Numbered from the stretch's first letter, positions 41,720-54,277 are shown. The stretch is DNA of 64,000 nt from Paragorgia papillata (GCA_035771165.1 JAWNZC010000032.1:186001-250000); one strand, 5' to 3'. Made by a program: numbers and translations. Notes: generated by a model not told the origin, from the sequence alone.

Positions 41720-41800
41720 AGAACGAGGGATGTATGCTATATAAAGACCCGAGGGCGCGCAGCGTCCGAGGGCTTTATATCGCATACATCCCGACGTTCG
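41720..41800. repeat. Hairpin with CCGAGGGCGCGCAGCGTCCGAGGG loop
   Basis: 'GGGATGTATGC-ATATAAAG' pairs with 'CTTTATAT-GCATACATCCC' around a loop with the CGAGGGCG..CGTCCGAGGG motif, related to those at 5735, 17290, 28370 and 43250. Confidence 0.75.
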
Positions 41801-41804
41801 AGGG

Positions 41805-43065
41805 TGCTAATCTGGACATGCGTGTAGTCCACTTTACACGCGTGGAGAAAAAGCGAGGGAGACGAAATCTGGGAAATAGTTTATATATATATATACAAAG
41901 TATGAAGTATAGTTTTACCTTAAAGTCTTCGCTACCAGAGGTTTCACCCTAAACGGGATGATCCAGTTTAGGGTGAAACCTCTGGTAGCGAAGACTTTAA
42001 GGTAAAACTATACTTCATACTTTGTATTTTGCTCTATCTATATGGTATTGAGCACTCTCTAACATTTCGTGAACCATAACTCACTTATATATATATATAT
42101 ATATATGTATGGCACGGTGTCACGCGGTAAGAATAGTTGGACACTGGTGACTAGCGACGAAGAAAACTATAAACTCTCAAACAAATAGTGTTTTGCTTTC
42201 GTTTATTTAAACGAAACGAAATGAAATGGAGCACGAAGAAAAGGATACAAACAACCCGTTTAATACATCTTGAAGAGAAACCAGAGAACTGGAAGAAACC
42301 AAACGCCGTATGGAAAACAAAAACTCGATCTGTCACTCCTTGAGTCCATGGTCAAATCATTTTAAAGTGGTTAACGGTAGGATTCTTGTTGTTTTCAAGT
42401 TTTCGCGTAACCTAAACAATATTCAGCTTCATGTTTTCGTGCTCTCCCTTTGCTCGTCCAAACCATAAGTCAGCTTAACTAAAGCTAACTTAAAACACTA
42501 CCTTTAAGGCTTATATTAACCGTGGTGGACGTGCATGCACTTTTTATTATTAAAAATACTCATGGGCTTTGTCGGTTTTCTTGGCTGTGTTTCGACTGAA
42601 ACATTGTCTTTTGAATTCTTCATCCTGGAATCCGATTCAACAGAATTGTTTTTATCTCAGACACTATTATAAATGTAATTTTTGAGCCGTTAATTACTTT
42701 TAATTCTGCCTTTGCAAAATGTACATGCATAGAGAAGCCATTTAAAGGCATGCTAAAATTAATCCCTTTTGAAACCTCCTAAAAACAATATATTTTTTAC
42801 AACCAGAATTTAATAATGAAATCTAAATTTTGCTTTGATATGTTCAACTTTCATTAAATTATTTAAATCAGTTTTGTCCTATCGACCTATCCATAAATTG
42901 TATAATTTAATATCCCAAGGATTTAATATCATTTGTTTTTATATCTGTTTGTTTTTGTATTGGCTGTATATTAGGAGTGCTTATTTTAATTAGGGGGTGG
43001 GTGGGTGTTTTAAAAAAGCATGTAAAAGCGGGCGAGGGGTTGTTGCGTTCATGTATTTCTAGTTT
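41805..43065. mobile_element. Second copy (inverted) of the element at 18179-19262
   Basis: Collinear in reverse complement: 'GCGTGTAGTCCACTTTACAC' corresponds to 19220, and the right end 'GGGCGAGGGGTTGTTGCGTT..ATGTATTTCTAG' corresponds to 18179-18225. No transposase frame in either copy. Confidence 0.8.
41894..42026. repeat. Perfect 61-bp-arm palindrome of hammerhead-flank sequence
   Basis: 61 bases (TACAAAGTATGAAGTATAGT to ..CACCCTAAAC) are repeated inverted without a mismatch around an 11-base spacer. The arm equals 5415-5475 and includes the GAAA box and stem III of the hammerhead, but the CUGAUGA box is absent in both orientations. Confidence 0.93.
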
Positions 43066-43206
43066 TACAGTCAAAGACTTAATGTTTTTAGTTGAAGTGC
43101 TGTTCTTCTGTGGTCAAAATTGTTCATATTTATGTGTCACGAGAACTTTCAGTAAGTTAGTAGAATTATAATAGTATCTCAACTTTTTAGTTATAATAAG
43201 TATATG

Positions 43207-43346
43207 TTATTTACCGGCTGGGAGGTCCGTATAGAAAAATATTTGCCCGAGGTCTTAAAAAAGGCCCGAGGCCGCTGGCCAAGGGACATTTTTGAGATCG
43301 AGGGCAAATATTTTTCTGTACGGACCAACCAAAACGGTAAATAACT
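43207..43346. repeat. Hairpin 'GTTATTTACCG..CGGTAAATAAC'
   Basis: Arms 'GTTATTTACCG', 'GGTCCGTA' and 'AGAAAAATATTTGCCC' are mirrored at the right. The loop carries CCGAGG words. 43347-44034 shows no supported gene. Confidence 0.78.
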
Positions 43347-44034
43347 TATTTATTTTTTTGTTACATAATCAGATAAATTAACATAATTGAATTAAGTTGC
43401 GTAATCGAGATGACGTTCACGTGATATTCAAAAGTCTAAAGTTTATCGTTCGAGAGTAAACAACATGCAGTCTGACAGGGAAGCTTGAACCTTTTTTTGT
43501 GATAAAAAATCATTCAAAACTTGAAGATCTAGTTACGAAGGGAAGTCAAAATGCAGTCCAAGTGTTTTTAAAGTTTAGTTGATAAAGATTCTTCGTCGTT
43601 CTTCTTCGTCGCTTGCTCGTTTTTGGCTGTTCGCTTGGAAAGTCGCTTTCAATATTTGGCTGACTGCATGAAAATTGAAAGTGTGGTCCTCGAGTTTGAA
43701 GACGAAAATGCTTGTAGTAAGCCATTTGTAATTTCAAGTTTCAAGGACATGAGATAACGTTGGCATGTGGAAAATATTTGATTGAAAGGTAAAGACTTGC
43801 AGTGGTTTTGTTGAGTATAGCGGTTGGATAACAGAAGAAAGACAGTTTAGTGTCAAAAGGTTTCAGCTTTTCTATCTTCTCATGGTATGATTTTTTATAT
43901 ATACTTCTATATAGTTTCATTTAGTGATTCAAAATACTGTGTTCATATGTATGTTTTTCCTACCGTTTTAAACTGTTTTCTTTCTAAATATCGCTCGTAA
44001 ATTTTGCTTTGTCACATTTTTGCTTTGAAAATTT

Positions 44035-44190
44035 AAAATAATTGAGATCTTCACGTGCGCCTATGAAAATTAAGTTTGTCACATTTAAAAGAACACTTAA
44101 AATGACAAAGTAACATATTTTGAAGTTTTTGGTTTCCTTGCTTCGTTTTTGAGATATTTCTGTTTGTTTGATATATTAATTTAACTTTTC
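44035..44190. mobile_element. Palindromic MITE family P, copy F (left half only)
   Basis: 'GCCTATGAAAATTAAGTTTG' to 'GTTTGTTTGATATATTAATT' is nearly identical to 52504-52645. So is the preceding flank 'GAAAATTTAAAATAATTGAGA', so these two copies share a duplication larger than the MITE. Confidence 0.65.
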
Positions 44191-47100
44191 CCAGCGTTTC
44201 TTTTAAAATTCGCTGTTTACACATGAAGTTGTCAAAACCATTTGGATAATAAAACTCATTTGCATCCCCATAGCTCTCTGTTGAATATATTTTTTCTGTG
44301 GCAAGCGAAATAGTTATGAAAATCGATCAATTTAAATGGCAGAATGTAAAAAAATAACTTTTTGGACCGCGGTCCAAGATATCGTAAAAGACTGCCCACT
44401 CACGTAGCCAATCAAATTGCAGGAAAGCCCAGGATTCCGCCCGCTCACGACTAATAAAAAAATAGGCACGCGCTAGCGTGCATGTGTCTACTGCATATAT
44501 CATCATGACATCATTATATCAACAAATCTTTTCATGAAATGACGATTATACTAATCCTTTCCCAACCAAAGAAATTAATGAACAATAAAAGTAACCCTAA
44601 TCCGAACCTTAACCCGAAAAGCAGAAAAAATAAATGACAAAATGGTGCCATGTCAGTTTGACAGATGGAAACTAGTATTTACCATAGTGGAACATAGTCA
44701 TCGTAGCTAGAATCTTTGGGTCACATCTTCGGAACCAATGCCCTGAAAATTCCTGATTCGAGAACACTTCTGAATACTTCGGTAATGGCCGTTTGCTGTC
44801 TTTTACTGTATTCGTGATATAAATGTTTTTCACAAAAATACTTTTTACCGGTGAGTATTTTTAGGATTTTTAGGTTTAGTTTTTCTAAGTTAACCCTTTG
44901 TTGCATGACCCCTTTATCCTCGATGGATTTTGATGCCATTTGGTATTTGTTTGGGGTCCAATCGGAGGAAAAACAGTCAAATTTTGCCAACTTCTACTAA
45001 CTAGGGTGGGGCCTGGTTACAATTGTAATCCCCATGCATGCCCAGAACACCAGTGGCCAAAAATAGAGGCGAATTGAATAAATGGTTTATTTGCCAAAAC
45101 CAAACTATTTACAAAATAAAGAAAAATACAAGTTGGTGAGGAGACCTCAAGAGGCTAAAGCTTGTGTAAAGGTCACCTCGTTCACAGAATTAAAGTTCAA
45201 ATAATTAGATATCTAAAGTAAATTGAAAATAATTGTTTAAAAAATTGTTTGTGGACATGTTCGAAGGAAGGAATTTTTGAGGAGACCTCGAAAACCAAGT
45301 TTGTGCTAAGTGACCTCCTCATTTACAACAGAGTACAGTTTACCATAACAATTAATATTGTTAAGAGGAGATTTTTTAGATTATCGAGAAACTGGCGCTC
45401 AAAAATACCGTGATCCTTTGCGAAAAAACAGTGAATTCTGTTCTTTTTTGGAACATGGCGGTGAACGCTGTAATTTGTTGGATTTTTTGCTTATTGATCT
45501 AATAAAAACTCACTCATTGTTACATGTAATACTTGAAATGTTGTCTTCAATACAATTTCGTCCACTGGAAGTTGGTGCAACATCTTCACGGCACTTTTAA
45601 CGGCAACAACGTGCTTCATTAGATTTTATGGGGTTATGTTCGACAGCAGAAGGCACACAGGTAAGAATATTTCACTTATTTATTTGTGCTACTAGATGAT
45701 TAGATTTCTTAAAAAAAATTATATGGGTAGGAACATATATTAGTAAGCTTTGTGTCGTACCTGCATCAGTTTGATATTAGTCGCACATAATTAACCTTTT
45801 CGCCCGTTCAAGTGATAGACATGTGGTGTTGACTTTGAAAACCAAAATTTTGTTGGTTCCAACAATGTTTTGTTCAGATTCACTTTGAAATTGATGTTGA
45901 TCTCAATAATGCTGTATTGTTTGTGAAGAAGGGTTGTCATATTCCAGAATAAGCCTGAATCAATGCATGTATTGAGGAGTTTTTTGACGATTAGCGTTTA
46001 TTTTTAGTCTTGAAACTTTGTTATTGTATGCCATAAATTCGTACCAACTAACCAAGTAGAGATATTCAGAAATATTAGATATTTTTACCTTAAAACTAAT
46101 TGGCACACCGTGAACCTTATGGTACATTACATTCGATCGGCGAGGTTTAAAACCATCGTTGTTTTAAAAAAAAATAAGCGGATGGTCCTCGCAATATTTT
46201 TAAAGTAAATATTACAGTTTTTGCATTTTCATCATTTTATTTTAAAATGGACACCTATTGCTTTCTTGGTTATAAAATATTTTAATTAATGACTAAACCT
46301 TTAAAGGTTTGCTTACTATGTAGTTTTAAAAGCAAGTATTAATAGAATGTCAGCCAAAATCTAATAGAAAATCCAGAAAAATAATTATCAGGGTTTTTTA
46401 TAATGAAAAGTTGCCAGTTCTTGCCAAATGGGCCAAAAAATGTTTGTGGGCATTACTAAAATGTAAAAATAACTCTTAAATTGAATTGGCACACCACATG
46501 GTATACTTTATCTTCTAGTTTAATTACTACTCTCCAAAATAAAAATGATTTAAAGAAATTTTAGGTGGATGGTCCTCGCAGAATTTGAGCATTTTTGTAC
46601 TCTTATCTGTTTTGTAGACTGTAATTTGATTAAGGTGGCAATGCGAGGTTTTATTTCTAAAGCAAAGATTATAGAAAACGTTGGAAAACATGTGCAGTAG
46701 ATGAATGTCGTAGTAATCAATTCATACTACTGTAGTACTGTGCAAAGAAACATATATGTAAGGCTGCAGTGGTTATCAATAGGAAAGGTCTAAGAAATAA
46801 AGGGCATGTTTATATGAAGGCAATTAAGTGACTCGAGCTAAGCAAATTACTTTGAAAAGGTGAGATCTCAGCTGGTATAAGAATTAAGGTTTCCCAGCTT
46901 GCTGTTTAAATGAATATATAATGATAAACTATATATACGGTATATAATCAGATATAAGTTTAACTATTTTATGTAACTTATGGAACTGGGGATGGGTAAC
47001 ATGACTAAAAAAGCCTGGGCTTTAAAATGATTTTTTTTTATAAATTGTTCACTTCATTTAAATTCAATATATTAATTTGCTTTTTTAGATTTTTGTGGCT

Positions 47101-47557
47101 ATGCCTAACTCTGACCAATATGTCAAAACTGCCAATATTTATGGAGTACGTATACAGTATACTGGCTGTAACTGGATTTGGGAGCTAGTCTTGTACAGTA
47201 ATAATTAGTAATCGATCAGCATGTACATAAACTTGAAGTAATACGTGAAAAAAAAATTGTATCAGCTTTGTGATATTGGATTTTTGTGAGTGTACTTATT
47301 CAGCTTACACATTACTATTGTAAACATGTTTATCAATTATCAGCTATTGGGGTGGTGGTATTTGTTTTGCCCGGTTTATACCTAAACAAATTTCTTTTCC
47401 CTTCCCAGCTTTTTCTTTTCCCTTCCCAGCTTCCCCCAACAACCAGAATGTTGAATCTGCCAACTTTTGTGCTTTTGTGGCTTGACCACAACTTACTGTC
47501 TATAGGGTCAGGGAAGGAGGGGAACACATCATATTGTAATGGTAGTAATGCACAAAT
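44191..47557. other. No supported gene; AT-rich
   Basis: A 31-bp word 'TTAAGAGGAGATTTTTTAGA..' at 45361 recurs inverted at 48602-48634, so 45360-48634 may be the remains of one inverted-repeat element. Frames of 80-90 codons here have no recognisable family. Confidence 0.4.
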
Positions 47558-47782
47558 CAGTGTTAAGCCCGAGGGGGGGGGGGGGGGAGGCTGGGCAAAA
47601 TGTGGGGGATTTTTTTTAAATGAAGTGTTCAAAAGCACAACCCTGGGGCTGAGAATTATGATTTCCCATCTCCACCCTGGGGTCACGATTCAAGAGCAAA
47701 TGTTGTAGGGTGGGGATACAGACATTTACCAAATCCCCCACCTTTGCCCAGCCTCCCCCCCCCCCCCTTGGGCTTAACACTG
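47558..47782. mobile_element. ~225-bp MITE with GTGTTAAGCCC ends and G/C homopolymers
   Basis: 'AGTGTTAAGCCC-GAGG..AGGCTGGGCAAA-TGTGGGGGAT' is mirrored by 'ATCCCCCACCTTTGCCCAGCCT..GGGCTTAACACT'. The homopolymers are 14-15 bases. Confidence 0.78.
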
Positions 47783-48420
47783 ATTCATGCATAAGAATCA
47801 AGGTGGGTCAATACAGTTTTGAAACATGGCCTGTTGATTTTCTATTAAATTATTTCTATACAATTCAAACATGCTTCTTTAATCATTTTTATACTACTGA
47901 TGTAGTGCATGTACAAGTAAAATAATTATAAATAATATACAATTTATAAATTTCTTCTTATAGAATTATTAAATGTGCCCATTTTCTTCTTTTTAACTGG
48001 CGTTGCTAACTGTCTAGACACAAAAAAAATAATGAACTTGTGTAAGCTTTTTAGTGTATAACAAACGCTTATTTTTTACTTTGGCAAGTTTATTTAAATT
48101 CTTGGGTTTTTCAAGATTACTCGACTATCTAGCAACTGCCAAGCACTAAGTTGTTTAGCGCTCTCTTTAGTCCACCCTGCCTTCTTCCCGTGTATGCAAA
48201 ATGTAGCTTTGTCATCACTGTTATTTCCTCACAGTCTGCTTTATGTTTAAAAACAACGTATATCGCTACTAGACAATGTTTTCCAATTTCACTTATCAAG
48301 TTCGCTGGCATGTCGGCAGCGTATGACAATGGTCAGCCTTCATAAATTATAGCCTTCGTAGAATTTTAAATAAGATGGCAACACGTTTTACACTAGAAAT
48401 TTACATAACACACAAGAAGT

Positions 48421-48672
48421 ACTTACCCTATCAGAGTTCTCTGTTTTCTGAGTATTTTGTTTTGTTTCTTCAAGGGAATTTTCCTCTGAATTTCCTAAAA
48501 TATCTCCACTCCTTGAATACGGGGTTTTTAAACCCGGATATTTATCCCAATTGTATGGACAAAGCCTGGTTACAAAGTTTTGAGTGTTTTTGACGAAAAT
48601 TTCTCGATAATCTAAAAAATCTCCTCTTAAACAGCTGGCTCTGATGTTATGACCATGTTCAACTATATTCAA
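48421..48672 (-). CDS. Possible exon, unrecognised
   Basis: The minus-strand frame (..C-L-R-G-D-F-L-D-Y-R-E-I-F..W-D-K-Y-P-G-L-K-T-P-Y-S-R-S-G-D..) ends at a good donor (AGG|GTAAGT at about 48421). There is no family match that I can recall, and part of it is the 31-bp inverted word seen at 45361. Could be a transposon gene exon. Confidence 0.2.
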
Positions 48673-48954
48673 ATATAATAATTAAATAGGTAATCACATA
48701 ATTGTTTCTCAAAAGAAGAGATAGTGTTTATAGCAGTAATATATAATGGTAAGGAATTACAAATTTGAGGCAAAAACAACAAAGTTAAAAGCAAAATTAC
48801 ATTATTTACAAACAGAACGAAAATAACAGAACAGTACTTAGCTATATTACATTGGTAGTTTTGGTATTTACATAGATATAGAGAAAATCTTAGTTTGTAT
48901 CAACATAAGTAGCAATTTTTCGTTTAAAGCTTGAAAAGGATTTACTATCTCTTA

Positions 48955-49345
48955 TGTTTGATGGTAGGGAATTCCATATTGAGGCGCCATCAAACATGAC
49001 TTTTTTTCATATTGTTTGTTCGTGGTTGTGGCAAACACACTCACTTTAGAAGAAGTGTCACGAAGATCTGAAAGTAAATAGTTTGTTCAGACATTCTGGC
49101 CCCATATTGTTTAATATCTTAATGATTTTAGCTTTTGCCTTTTCCCTCTGTTGTTTTAGTGGTTCCCATCCTAATGCATTTAAAGCAGTTTCTTGGCTTA
49201 CTTCATTGGGTAAATCTGCTATAATACGAGCAGCCCTGTTGTGAAGTTTTTGTAAACGTGTAGACTGGGTTTCACCAAACACATTCCAAACTTCACAACA
49301 GTAATTAAAGTATGGTTGTATTATAGCATTATATACTGATTAAAG
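48955..49345 (-). pseudogene. LINE reverse transcriptase C-terminal fragment
   Basis: The minus-strand frame gives Y-F-N-Y-C-C-E-V-W-N-V-F-G, then L-Q-K-L-H-N-R-A-A-R-I-I and L-N-A-L-G-W-E-P-L. This is the thumb/C-terminal segment of non-LTR ORF2 after the palm domain. The frame breaks on both sides. Confidence 0.72.
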
Positions 49346-49514
49346 TGTTTTCCTGTCAACAAATTATGTTAGTCTTTTATATCTATCTGCGTTACTTTAA
49401 GTTTTTGGCTTGTATATTTTCTATAGCATGTTTATAACTTTGTTACATGCTGATATTTTTTATATGATTGTTGTGAAATACTTTTATTATTAAACTCTGA
49501 AAGCGAATAAACAG

Positions 49515-49560
49515 ACTCACCTTCTCCTCGTTCGTGCCGCCATCTTGGAAAAGCTTGATT
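49515..49560 (-). promoter_or_regulatory. YY1-like AAGATGGCGGC element followed by a GTGAGT donor
   Basis: The minus strand reads CCAAGATGGCGGCACGAACG then a short purine run and GTGAGT at 49520-49515. AAGATGGCGGC is the YY1 initiator consensus and can also be a start codon (M-A-A-R-T-R-R). It could be a promoter and first exon, but no downstream exon is evident. The word also occurs in the repeats at 13561 and 56463. Confidence 0.3.
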
Positions 49561-49801
49561 CCCTTTCTATATATCTCCACGTAAATAGCGCCTGAGTCGC
49601 CTGACCGAACTCTTGGTTTGTGCGAACACAACGGCTCCGATAAACAAAAAAGAATTAATACTTTATCGTGCACGGCATTGAGCAAACGAACAAAATCCGT
49701 TTGACGACCTCGACACCTCGTGAGCAAAACAAAATGGTGACCTTTCGGGCCAGTTTCGGCGAACTTTCGTCGCGTTCCGTTCGTTTGTGACGTAGTGATA
49801 C

Positions 49802-52368
49802 CACTGATCTCTATAAAAGGACTGGATAGAGCATCTATTGTTCAGGAATTGATGCCGGAAGTGAGCGTGGCGGCCATCTTACTAGGACCCACTTGGATCC
49901 TAAACAATATGGCGTACATAGGAGTGGAAAGCAGTTTAACGACGTTTTTCGCCAACTTCGGGAATTTTGCGAAGATTTACCACCGAATTAAGGTTCGTAA
50001 TCTTATTTTATATAATAGTTAAGTGTTTCGAACTCTTTATTCCTTTTACAAAGGCTTTTTTTTGCGAAAGATACCTGCCTATGTATTTACTTCACGAATC
50101 ACGGTATTAACAAAATAGTCGGTAAACAAATGACTTCCAAGTCCTCATGTGTACTTGTTTCTCTCTTTATTTTGTAGTATAAACGCCGTATTATTAAATG
50201 GTTTACTGTGATGGGTTACCTTTAGGTTTTGATTGATTTATTGCCGATTATTAAATCCAAATGGGAATTCAAATTTGGAAAAGTTTTAGCATAAAACCTT
50301 ATACATGCAATTTATATAACTTAGTAAAAATCTTTAACGTGAACGCATAAATTCAGTGAGATATTAATTATAAGTTGTCTTTTTGAATTAGTATTTTAAT
50401 TTGGACCCTTGATTTTACTAACTGGTCAATGACTCATTGACCATAAATTAGATGCTTGAGTTAATACTATACTGTCCATAATCTGCTAGGCTAATGGCAA
50501 GACTTGGCATTAGTATTGTTTCTAATTTTTAAATAACCAAATGTAAGTTTGTGCTACTTCAAACGGTTCAGAGGTTCACATGGTTTTCTAATGTCAGTAG
50601 TATTTTCAGTTTGACTCTTTCAATCACCACTTAGGCAGCATGTGTGTTTTTCTAGTTGTCAGTTTGCTACTCTTGCTTATCTAGTTCAATAGTTCAGCAT
50701 ATCTCACTAGTCGTCAAAACTTGCTGCAAGTGATCTTTGCTCTATCATCTTAGTAGACTGTAATCTTTAGTTTATTACCTTTACAGGTTATGCACATACA
50801 TGTAATTGGCTTGGCTTTAGTATCAGATTTTAATACATGTATGTATTTTATTTTGTAGTCCAGTGGCTCAGGTGTTAATCTGGATACAGATTGTAACCCT
50901 ATGTAACATTTGCTCTGTTATTGCAATAGTTATTGCTGTTCAATGATTAGAGAGATTTCAAAAGTGATCACAAGGTTAAGGGTTCAGTTGATTTTTGTTA
51001 ATACTGTATGCATGTATATATTAAAAGCTTCTATATGTGGATTTGCATTTCTATAATTTTAAGTAAATATTTATAAATATTTAGTTTTTTACCACAATTA
51101 GCATTACTTGTCTTCCAAAGAACACTATAGTAACTGACTTTTTAACTGCGTTTTTACCACAAAGGTTGGCTGTTGTTTCCTTCTCAAGATAGCAAACCCA
51201 AATTTTTCTGTACTGAGTCCATTGCAGTGCATTTGATAAGGGCAAAAGTCCCCAAAACATAGAGTTTATATTGACAAGAGAATTCTATGATGGGATTATG
51301 AAAAGCCCTGAACATCAAGATGTGTCATTGAAAGTAGCTTCAACTGAAACAAGAGAATTAATGATGATGTATTTTCAAATACAGAAATATTAAAAATAGA
51401 TTATGCAAATGCTCTTGTTGTTGTGAATATTTATTTGCAGGTGGCTATTAATCCTATCAGTCAATACAGGAAATTATATTTCATTTATGTAATAATAAAC
51501 TTGCAGAGTGTCTGGGATACTGTTGGAGTTTTAGTTGGCATCCCAGACACTATGCAGAAATGGTAATATCAACAGGTGCATTTGCTTGTAAAAAGTGTAA
51601 AGTTTAGCTGGTTTTCATTGAAAAGCCGACCATTTAAGCTAAAATTATGATTCAACTTTAGTGGTATAACTCAAAAAGACAAGTCATACTTTATAATATC
51701 TCACTATTATTTATGCCTCCATGAAGGCCTTTATTGTATAAATTGCATTGCAAGCTAATTTATTTCTATAGACCCATGTGAGTACAAAACCATAAAAAAA
51801 ACCCCACTTCTGATGGCAACAAGGTTACCCAAAGAAACATATAAGGTGGCAAATGAACTATAAGGTTTTATGCTAGAACGTTCCCAAATTTGAATTCTCA
51901 TTTGGATTACTCGGCAATAAATCAATCAAAGCATAAAGGAAACCCATCACAGTAAACCATTTAATAATACGGCGTTTATACTACAAAATAAAGAGAGAAA
52001 CAAGTACACATGCGGACTTCGAAGACATTTGTTTGCCGACTATTTTGTTAATACTGTGATTCGTGAAGCAAATACATAGGCAGGTATCTTTCGCAAAAAA
52101 TAACTTTTGCAAAGGGAAACGAGAGTTGAAAACACTTAACTGTTATATAAAATAATATTATACGAACCTTAATTCGATGGTAAATCTTAGCAAACTTCTC
52201 GAATTTGGCGAAAAACGTCGTTAAACTGCTTTCCACTCCTATGTACGCCATATTGTTTAGGACCCAAGTGGGTCCTAGTAAGATGGCCGCCGCTGCTCAC
52301 TTCCGGCATCAAAACCAGGGCGCGAGAAACAATAGATGCGCTATCCAGTCCTTTTATATAGATCAGTG
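49802..52368. mobile_element. 2,567-bp DNA transposon with long TIRs and 8-bp duplication
   Basis: Ends CACTGATCTCTATAAAAGGA and complement, with inverted similarity extending about 450 bp inwards on each side. AGTGATAC flanks both ends (49794-49801 and 52369-52376). An 8-bp duplication is typical of hAT and P elements. The ~1.6-kb centre has no frame that I recognise as transposase, so it is non-autonomous. Each TIR contains GGCGGCCATCTT (a YY1-like word). Confidence 0.82.
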
Positions 52369-52503
52369 AGTGATACAAGCAAACTCAACAGCTCATAGCA
52401 TAGTGTGCTACTGCGCATGCGCAGTAGACACAAAAATTGAAATGTTTATTGCCGTAATTAAAATACTTATTAATAATTCATTAAGAAAATTTAAAATAAT
52501 TGA

Positions 52504-52800
52504 GACCTTAAAGTGCCTATGAAACGAAAATTAAGTTTGTCACATTTAAAAGAACACTTAAAATGACAAAGTAACATATTTTGAAGTTTTTGGTTTCCTT
52601 GCTTCGTTTTTGAGATATTTCTGTTTGTTTGATATATAAATTTAACTTATAAGATAACTTTACGTCACTCTTTGCATAATTATTATCGCAAAAGATTATA
52701 TATCTTTGTTATTGTCCAATAAAAACACTTAAAATTTACAGACTCTGTTGTAGGAGAAACACTCGCACATGGTTCTTAATTTGTGAAGTTCTTTTGTTCA
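52504..52800. mobile_element. Palindromic MITE family P, copy G (right arm missing)
   Basis: 'CTTAAAGTGCCTATGAAACG' to 'TTTGATATATAAATTTAACT' matches the left arms of the other copies. The expected right arm is absent before 52800. Confidence 0.65.
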
Positions 52801-53309
52801 ATAATAACATAGCCTGCGTTACTATAACTCGGTCACTTGCAAAGCTATTCAAACAAGTAAACAACTGAGAAACAGTGAAATGTCTTGCAAATATTCAAAA
52901 ACATCGATAAAATGGCAATAAAAGCTTCGTTCAAAAGAGACAGCCACTGATCTGGAGGCAACTCGGCCAAACCTCGGTTTTGCAATTACTAGTATTAAAC
53001 ATGACTGTTCTCTGACGTCCTTCACTCCTTCAGTTTAAAGTTTCCACAATTATTTTTATATAATACACCTTGATTCGCTGACAGTCCAACTACTCTGACA
53101 TCTTTGTTTGAGACGACTGCTGTGTATAGTGTGCCAAGAAATGTCATGGAAATATTAAAAAACATCGATAAAATGGCAAGAAAAGTTTCGTTCAAGAGAC
53201 AACTCGCCATGAAAGTGAAATCTCGGTTTCGCAAAGCCTGCTGGGGCAATATCGCGACCCCTCAAAAACAATAATAATACCAATAACACGACCGAAACCT
53301 AGACTCGTC

Positions 53310-53790
53310 TACACGCGTAAAAACGCACAACTTGTTCACGGTTGTCAACAGGCGTGAACAATGTTGTGCTGCTCGCCGTGAACAATGTGCTGCTCGCCGT
53401 GAACAAGTTGTCAACAAGTTGTCCACTTATGGTTCGAACAACTTGTTCACGGATAAATCAACAGTCATGAACAAGTTGTTCCAACAGCACATTTTTATAG
53501 CCAACAATGTTGTTCGCACATGATACAACATGTTGTAACAGCATGACGAAATAACGATGAACAACAATGTTACAACAATGGTGAACATGGTCTCGAACAT
53601 GGTTGATGTATCAACACGTTCTTCGGTTGTTCCAACATGCGTGAACAACGGTTGTTTCATCAAGCTGTAACAACTTGTTGAAACAATGTTGTTCATTTAT
53701 CAATGTTGTTCACATATGTCAACAAGTTGTTACAGCATTGTTCAGGCAACAATGCTGTAGCAACTTGCGAGATTTTTACGCATGTACCAC
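53310..53790. mobile_element. Element built of self-complementary words (AACAAGTTGTT, AACAATGTTGTT, CAACATGTTG)
   Basis: The ends 'ACGCGTAAAAACGCACAACT' and '..AGCAACTTGCGAGATTTTTACGC' are inverted. Between them, dozens of CAAC..GTTG palindromic words, each 10-14 bp, occur in irregular order with no fixed period. It is neither a simple tandem repeat nor a single hairpin. Confidence 0.7.
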
Positions 53791-54095
53791 AGATAGCCCG
53801 AGTAATAAACATATTGGGCTCTTGCAAGTGACGTCAAAGTTGCCATGTTGGGTGGCAACTTCAAATACCGACTTTTAGTGGACCAAATAATGAATAGTAA
53901 TCCTTCTGTTTACACGGACTTGCCACCTAGCTTAGAAATACGTGCGACAGCTCAATAGACATAATTTTGTACAATTTTCGCGGTTAGGAAGGCAGGGTAT
54001 TGCTAACTAACCTAAACTGAGCAAGTTGTTAAATTATTCAAATTATTCGAGTTTTTAAATTATTCGCAAGCAAAGTGTGGCGGTTGGATTACGAA

Positions 54096-54131
54096 TTATT
54101 TTTGTATCTAGTGCGCATGCGCGAGTGGATA
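54096..54131. promoter_or_regulatory. Palindrome centred on an NRF-1-like site
   Basis: 'GTATCTAGTGCGCATGCGCG' followed by 'AGTGGATAC' is self-complementary with TGCGCATGCGC at the centre, like 26527-26553. Confidence 0.45.
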
Positions 54132-54277
54132 CATTGCTAACAAAAGAATGCTTTCGGAGCCAATCAAAACATAGAATTAAACGATTGATAGACGACAAAC
54201 CGCCGAAGCTAAAATTGTAAACCAAGTACTTCATGTAAGTCAATGCTATGGCATAATGGAGCGAAATCAGTTCCAAC

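Noticed and set aside
47333..47801. Pro/Gly-rich frames on both strands
   Set aside because: Generated by the inverted G/C homopolymers of the 225-bp MITE.
50840..50930. Second tRNA SINE ('CCAGTGGCTCAGGTG')
   Set aside because: A weak box A-like word without a box B at the right spacing.
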